In this document: positions 5,734 to 7,305 of the stretch, in pieces | Layout of the letters: each line of letters begins with the position of its first letter | Numbering within the stretch: position 1 is the first letter of the stretch | Source: DATBAK01 sp036787815 | GTDB lineage: Bacteria > Actinomycetota > Acidimicrobiia > IMCC26256 > PALSA-610 | Length of the DNA stretch: 7,305 bases | Direction: 5' to 3' | Assembly (NCBI GenBank): GCA_036787815.1 | Contig: DAIQOP010000198.1 | Location: 1 to 7,305 of the forward strand | The notes under the pieces: generated by a model | Told to the model about the DNA's origin: nothing | What the model saw: the letters and a program-made list of their open reading frames with translations, nothing else | The model's database searches: none | Program-made: the position numbers and the translations under genes

Positions 5734-6144
5734 GTGACGAGAGCTCGCGACGAGGCAAGGGCGCTGGGGCTGGTCGCGCTGCTCGCAGGCGCGGGGATCA
5801 CCCACTTCACGAGCCCCGGCTTCTACGAACCCATCGTGCCGCGACCGCTGGGACCGGCGCGCGCGTGGGTGCTCGGCAGCGGCGTCGTGGAGCTCCTCGC
5901 CGCGGGCCTCGTCGCGGTGCCCCGCACGCGGCGCTTCGGTGGGCTGCTCGCCGCGGTCACGCTCGTGGGCGTGTTCCCGGCGAACGTGAAGGCCGCGCTC
6001 GACGGCGGCATGGCGCACCTCGATCCGCCGATGAACAGCGCCGCGGTCGCCTGGCTGCGCCTGCCGCTCCAGGCGCCGATGGTGCTCTGGGCGCTGCGGG
6101 TCGCCGGCGCGGCCGACGCAGCCGACGCAGCCGCGGCACGCTGA
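5734..6144 (+). CDS. DoxX-like small integral membrane protein
   Basis: This 136-residue membrane protein is predicted to have four transmembrane helices, at about 10-26, 44-62, 68-85 and 108-123. Recognisable family patterns are GITHF near the end of helix 1 (21-25), IVPRPLGPARAW, GSGVVELLAAG (48-58), VPRTRRFGG, VFPANVK (80-86) and LRLPLQAPMVLWAL (108-121). This set marks the DoxX/YkgB-like group found widely in actinobacteria, whose biochemical role is mostly unknown. The start is the GTG with GAGGAGG 5 nt upstream. The C-terminus ends in an Ala-rich tail encoded by a tandem 9-bp repeat (GCCGACGCA at 6112-6120 and 6121-6129), probably a slippage product without a fold. It is divergent from the HD gene and separated by about 110 bp from the lipoprotein gene, so it is probably a single-gene transcript. 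Confidence 0.88.
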   Translation: MTRARDEARALGLVALLAGAGITHFTSPGFYEPIVPRPLGPARAWVLGSGVVELLAAGLVAVPRTRRFGGLLAAVTLVGVFPANVKAALDGGMAHLDPPMNSAAVAWLRLPLQAPMVLWALRVAGAADAADAAAAR

Positions 6145-6147
6145 GCA

Positions 6148-6173
6148 CCGATGGTTCCGGGTTTGCCCGTCGG
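6148..6173 (+). terminator. Weak hairpin just 3' of the DoxX-like gene
   Basis: CCGA (6148-6151) and CGGG (6158-6161) pair with CCCG (6166-6169) and TCGG (6170-6173) around the loop TTTG, with a six-base bulge on the 5' side. It begins 4 bp after the stop codon, a usual place for a terminator. The stem is short and lacks a T-run, and it overlaps a possible -35 element of the next gene, so confidence is low. Confidence 0.25.
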
Positions 6174-6192
6174 CCCAGCAACTCCCTAAACT
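6163..6192 (+). promoter_or_regulatory. Candidate sigma-70 type promoter for the lipoprotein gene
   Basis: TTGCCC (6163-6168) and TAAACT (6187-6192) are spaced by 18 bp, giving a reasonable -35/-10 pair with the actinobacterial TANNNT form of the -10. It falls in the least GC-rich stretch of the window's right side (about 6180-6210). Transcription would start near 6199 and leave a leader of about 55 nt before the ATG at 6253. It is predicted by eye only. Confidence 0.4.
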
Positions 6193-6237
6193 TCTCGAAT
6201 CGGACTTTCACCTGGCCAGCAGGCGCGCTGTCACTAT

Positions 6238-6260
6238 CTGAGATGCTCAGCGATGCTGAG
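6238..6260 (+). repeat. Alternating CTGAG/CTCAG/CTGAG repeat across the lipoprotein start codon
   Basis: CTGAG (6238-6242), CTCAG (6246-6250) and CTGAG (6256-6260) can form two exclusive hairpins. One has a 3-nt loop; the other (CTCAGC/GCTGAG, 6246-6251 with 6255-6260) has 6-bp arms and closes over the initiating ATG at 6253. GATGCT is also repeated directly (6242-6247, 6252-6257), which supplies an out-of-frame ATG at 6243. No clear Shine-Dalgarno is present. An effect on translation of the lipoprotein is possible but unproven. Confidence 0.5.
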
Positions 6261-6903
6261 GATCGCCGGCCGCGCGGTCGCGGGCGCCGTGCTCGCCGGT
6301 TCGCTGCTCGCCGCGTGCACGTCGACACCGGCTCGGCCGGCCGCTCGGCCCGCCACGACGGCCCCGACCCTGCCCGCGCCGGTCGTCACGGCGACCACCA
6401 GCACGACCGCGCCTCCGATGCCGGCGCGGCCGGCGGGTGTCCGGCCGGTCCCGGGATTCGACGACACCACTCCCCCGCCCGCGCTCCACGCGACCGGCAC
6501 CGACTACCCCGCGATCCTCCGCTCGATCGAGGGGTACCGGAACTGGCTCCGCGCGCACCATCCCGACGCCGCGCTCGAGCCACAGATCTACGCACCCGGG
6601 ACCGCCACCTTCCTCGCCGTCGCGGGCGACCTCCGCTACCTCCGCACACGCGGGCAACGGGTGATCGCGATCGATGATCACAACACCTACACGACCGCGA
6701 GCGTGCACGGCTCGCTGGTGACACTCCGTTGCCACGAGGTGATCACCGAAGACCGGCTCTTCGACCGCGCCGGGCGGGTCGTGCGGGTCATCCCGTACGC
6801 CGGGCCGCTCGACTTCGTGATGATCATGATCCGGGACGCGACCGGCCGCTGGCGGCTCGCCGACGTCACCCAGGTCTCCCTCGACCCGACGGTGATCCTG
6901 TGA
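6253..6903 (+). CDS. Putative lipoprotein with Thr/Pro/Ala linker and NTF2-like C-terminal region
   Basis: This 216-residue protein starts with a short signal peptide and a lipobox LAAC (19-22), so Cys22 should be lipidated and the protein anchored on the outer face of the membrane. Residues 23-80 form a low-complexity linker rich in Thr, Pro and Ala. The rest (about 81-216) looks like one compact domain: a helical start with YRNWLRAHHPD (95-105), an IYAPGTATF segment (112-120), then alternating strands ending in GRWRLADVTQVSLD (198-211). That order resembles NTF2/SnoaL-like folds without visible catalytic residues; this is an impression, not a match. I do not recognise a named family. The ATG at 6253 is chosen because it directly precedes the signal peptide; the ATG at 6243 is in another frame. 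The next gene begins 10 nt after the stop and also encodes an exported protein, so the two are likely co-expressed and may work together at the cell surface. Confidence 0.85.
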   Translation: MLRIAGRAVAGAVLAGSLLAACTSTPARPAARPATTAPTLPAPVVTATTSTTAPPMPARPAGVRPVPGFDDTTPPPALHATGTDYPAILRSIEGYRNWLRAHHPDAALEPQIYAPGTATFLAVAGDLRYLRTRGQRVIAIDDHNTYTTASVHGSLVTLRCHEVITEDRLFDRAGRVVRVIPYAGPLDFVMIMIRDATGRWRLADVTQVSLDPTVIL

Positions 6904-6915
6904 CGGTGATCCCGT
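6888..6915 (+). repeat. 14-bp tandem duplication at the gene junction
   Basis: GACGGTGATCCTGT (6888-6901) is followed directly by GACGGTGATCCCGT (6902-6915), with one mismatch. The first copy encodes the last residues and the start of the stop codon of the lipoprotein; the second supplies the first two bases of the GTG start of the next gene. Each copy ends in a GTGA. Confidence 0.85.
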
Positions 6916-7305
6916 GACCGCGAGGCGCCGGGCGGTCGGTGTCGTCGCGATCGTGATCGCGATCCTCTCGATGCCGGCAGCCGCGCACGCCGGCGGCGGC
7001 GAGGGTGTGCTCCACGGCTCACCGCCGCAACTCGGCGTGGGATTGCGCGTCTCGGTACCGGGAGTGGCAGGCACCGGACACGACACCTACGCGGCCGACG
7101 ACCCGAGCGCACCGCGACCCGTGTTCGAGCGGGCGATTCCTTCGAGCTCGGGTGGTGGTGCCGGCGCGCTCGGGAACCTGTGCATGACACCCGACGGCCC
7201 GCAGGGCCCCGAGTACGCGCTCGGCAACGGCTGGTGGTACTACATCGAGCTGTTCGCGACAGCGACCGGCGCGTACCTCTCCACCCTCGGCACAATGTGC
7301 GTCCC
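6914..7305 (+). CDS. Secreted protein of unknown function (3' end cut by window)
   Basis: This frame is open from the GTG at 6914 to the window end, giving 130 codons and two further bases without a stop. The N-terminus is a clear Sec signal peptide: TARRR, a hydrophobic core (VGVVAIVIAILSM, about 8-20) and an AHA cleavage site (24-26), with the mature protein starting at about Gly27. The mature part is rich in Gly, Pro and Ala and carries two Cys (C90 and C129), which could form a disulphide outside the cell. An aromatic cluster NGWWYYIELF lies at 105-114. No known domain is recognised. There is no Shine-Dalgarno upstream, and the preceding stop is only 10 nt away, so translation probably depends on coupling to the lipoprotein gene. 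The GTG start is preferred because it directly precedes the signal peptide; the next in-frame Met (residue 20) would destroy it. Confidence 0.8.
   Translation, partial: MTARRRAVGVVAIVIAILSMPAAAHAGGGEGVLHGSPPQLGVGLRVSVPGVAGTGHDTYAADDPSAPRPVFERAIPSSSGGGAGALGNLCMTPDGPQGPEYALGNGWWYYIELFATATGAYLSTLGTMCV

Noticed and set aside
5653..6018. N-terminal extension of the HD protein to position 6018
   Set aside because: It would be antisense to the DoxX-like gene, and the GTG at 5652 has a good Shine-Dalgarno and directly precedes the domain.
6331..6350. GCTCGGCC repeat in the lipoprotein linker
   Set aside because: A simple low-complexity Ala-Arg-Pro linker repeat, with no sign of regulation or phase variation.
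5376..6677. 433-codon plus-strand frame across the HD, DoxX-like and lipoprotein genes
   Set aside because: Arg/Ala-rich shadow in another frame, crossing three well-supported genes and their intergenic regions.
6661..6681. GTGATC/GATCAC inverted repeat with three GATC sites
   Set aside because: It lies inside the lipoprotein coding region and follows from Ile/Asp/Ala codons; nothing suggests an origin or a binding site.
6947..6960. GCGATC/GATCGC inverted repeat early in the secreted protein gene
   Set aside because: It encodes the Ala/Ile-rich core of the signal peptide and is explained by codon choice.

Overview
The window is GC-rich (about 70% by eye). Codon usage, GTG starts, four-base ATGA junctions and family content point to a chromosomal segment of a high-GC actinobacterium. 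An acidimicrobial or other soil or freshwater lineage seems likely, but this is an inference because there is no rRNA or marker gene here. Nothing mobile, no tRNA and no CRISPR array was seen.

Left block (1-1655, + strand): the end of a branched-chain amino acid type (HAAT/Liv) ABC importer operon. It holds the C-terminal part of a LivG-like ATPase, a complete LivF-like ATPase joined to it by an ATGA overlap, and a 128-residue protein with two membrane helices behind its own strong ribosome binding site. The stretch 1656-1801 lies between convergent genes. It holds a 17-bp tandem repeat and two GC-rich hairpins and probably acts as a two-way terminator.

Central block (1802-5652, - strand, transcribed right to left): an HD-domain phosphohydrolase, then a tight run of a P450-type ferredoxin, an HSL-family alpha/beta hydrolase, an SDR oxidoreductase and an acyl-CoA dehydrogenase. 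The last four are joined by a 1-nt gap and two ATGA overlaps, so they are almost certainly one operon. The set looks like a lipid, steroid or xenobiotic-ester degradation module: ester cleavage, alcohol/ketone redox, and alpha,beta-dehydrogenation of a CoA thioester, plus an electron carrier whose P450 partner is not in view. The ferredoxin leader can fold into a hairpin that overlaps its Shine-Dalgarno sequence.

Right block (5653-7305, + strand): a small DoxX-like membrane protein is transcribed divergently from the HD gene. After about 110 bp with a candidate promoter comes a lipoprotein with a Thr/Pro/Ala-rich linker. Last is a signal-peptide-bearing secreted protein cut by the window end. 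The last two genes meet at a 14-bp tandem duplication that covers the stop codon of one and creates the start region of the next. Their functions are unknown.

Most of the window is ordinary actinobacterial metabolism. The points most worth checking are the orphan lipoprotein/secreted-protein pair, the ferredoxin leader hairpin and the ferredoxin-led catabolic operon.
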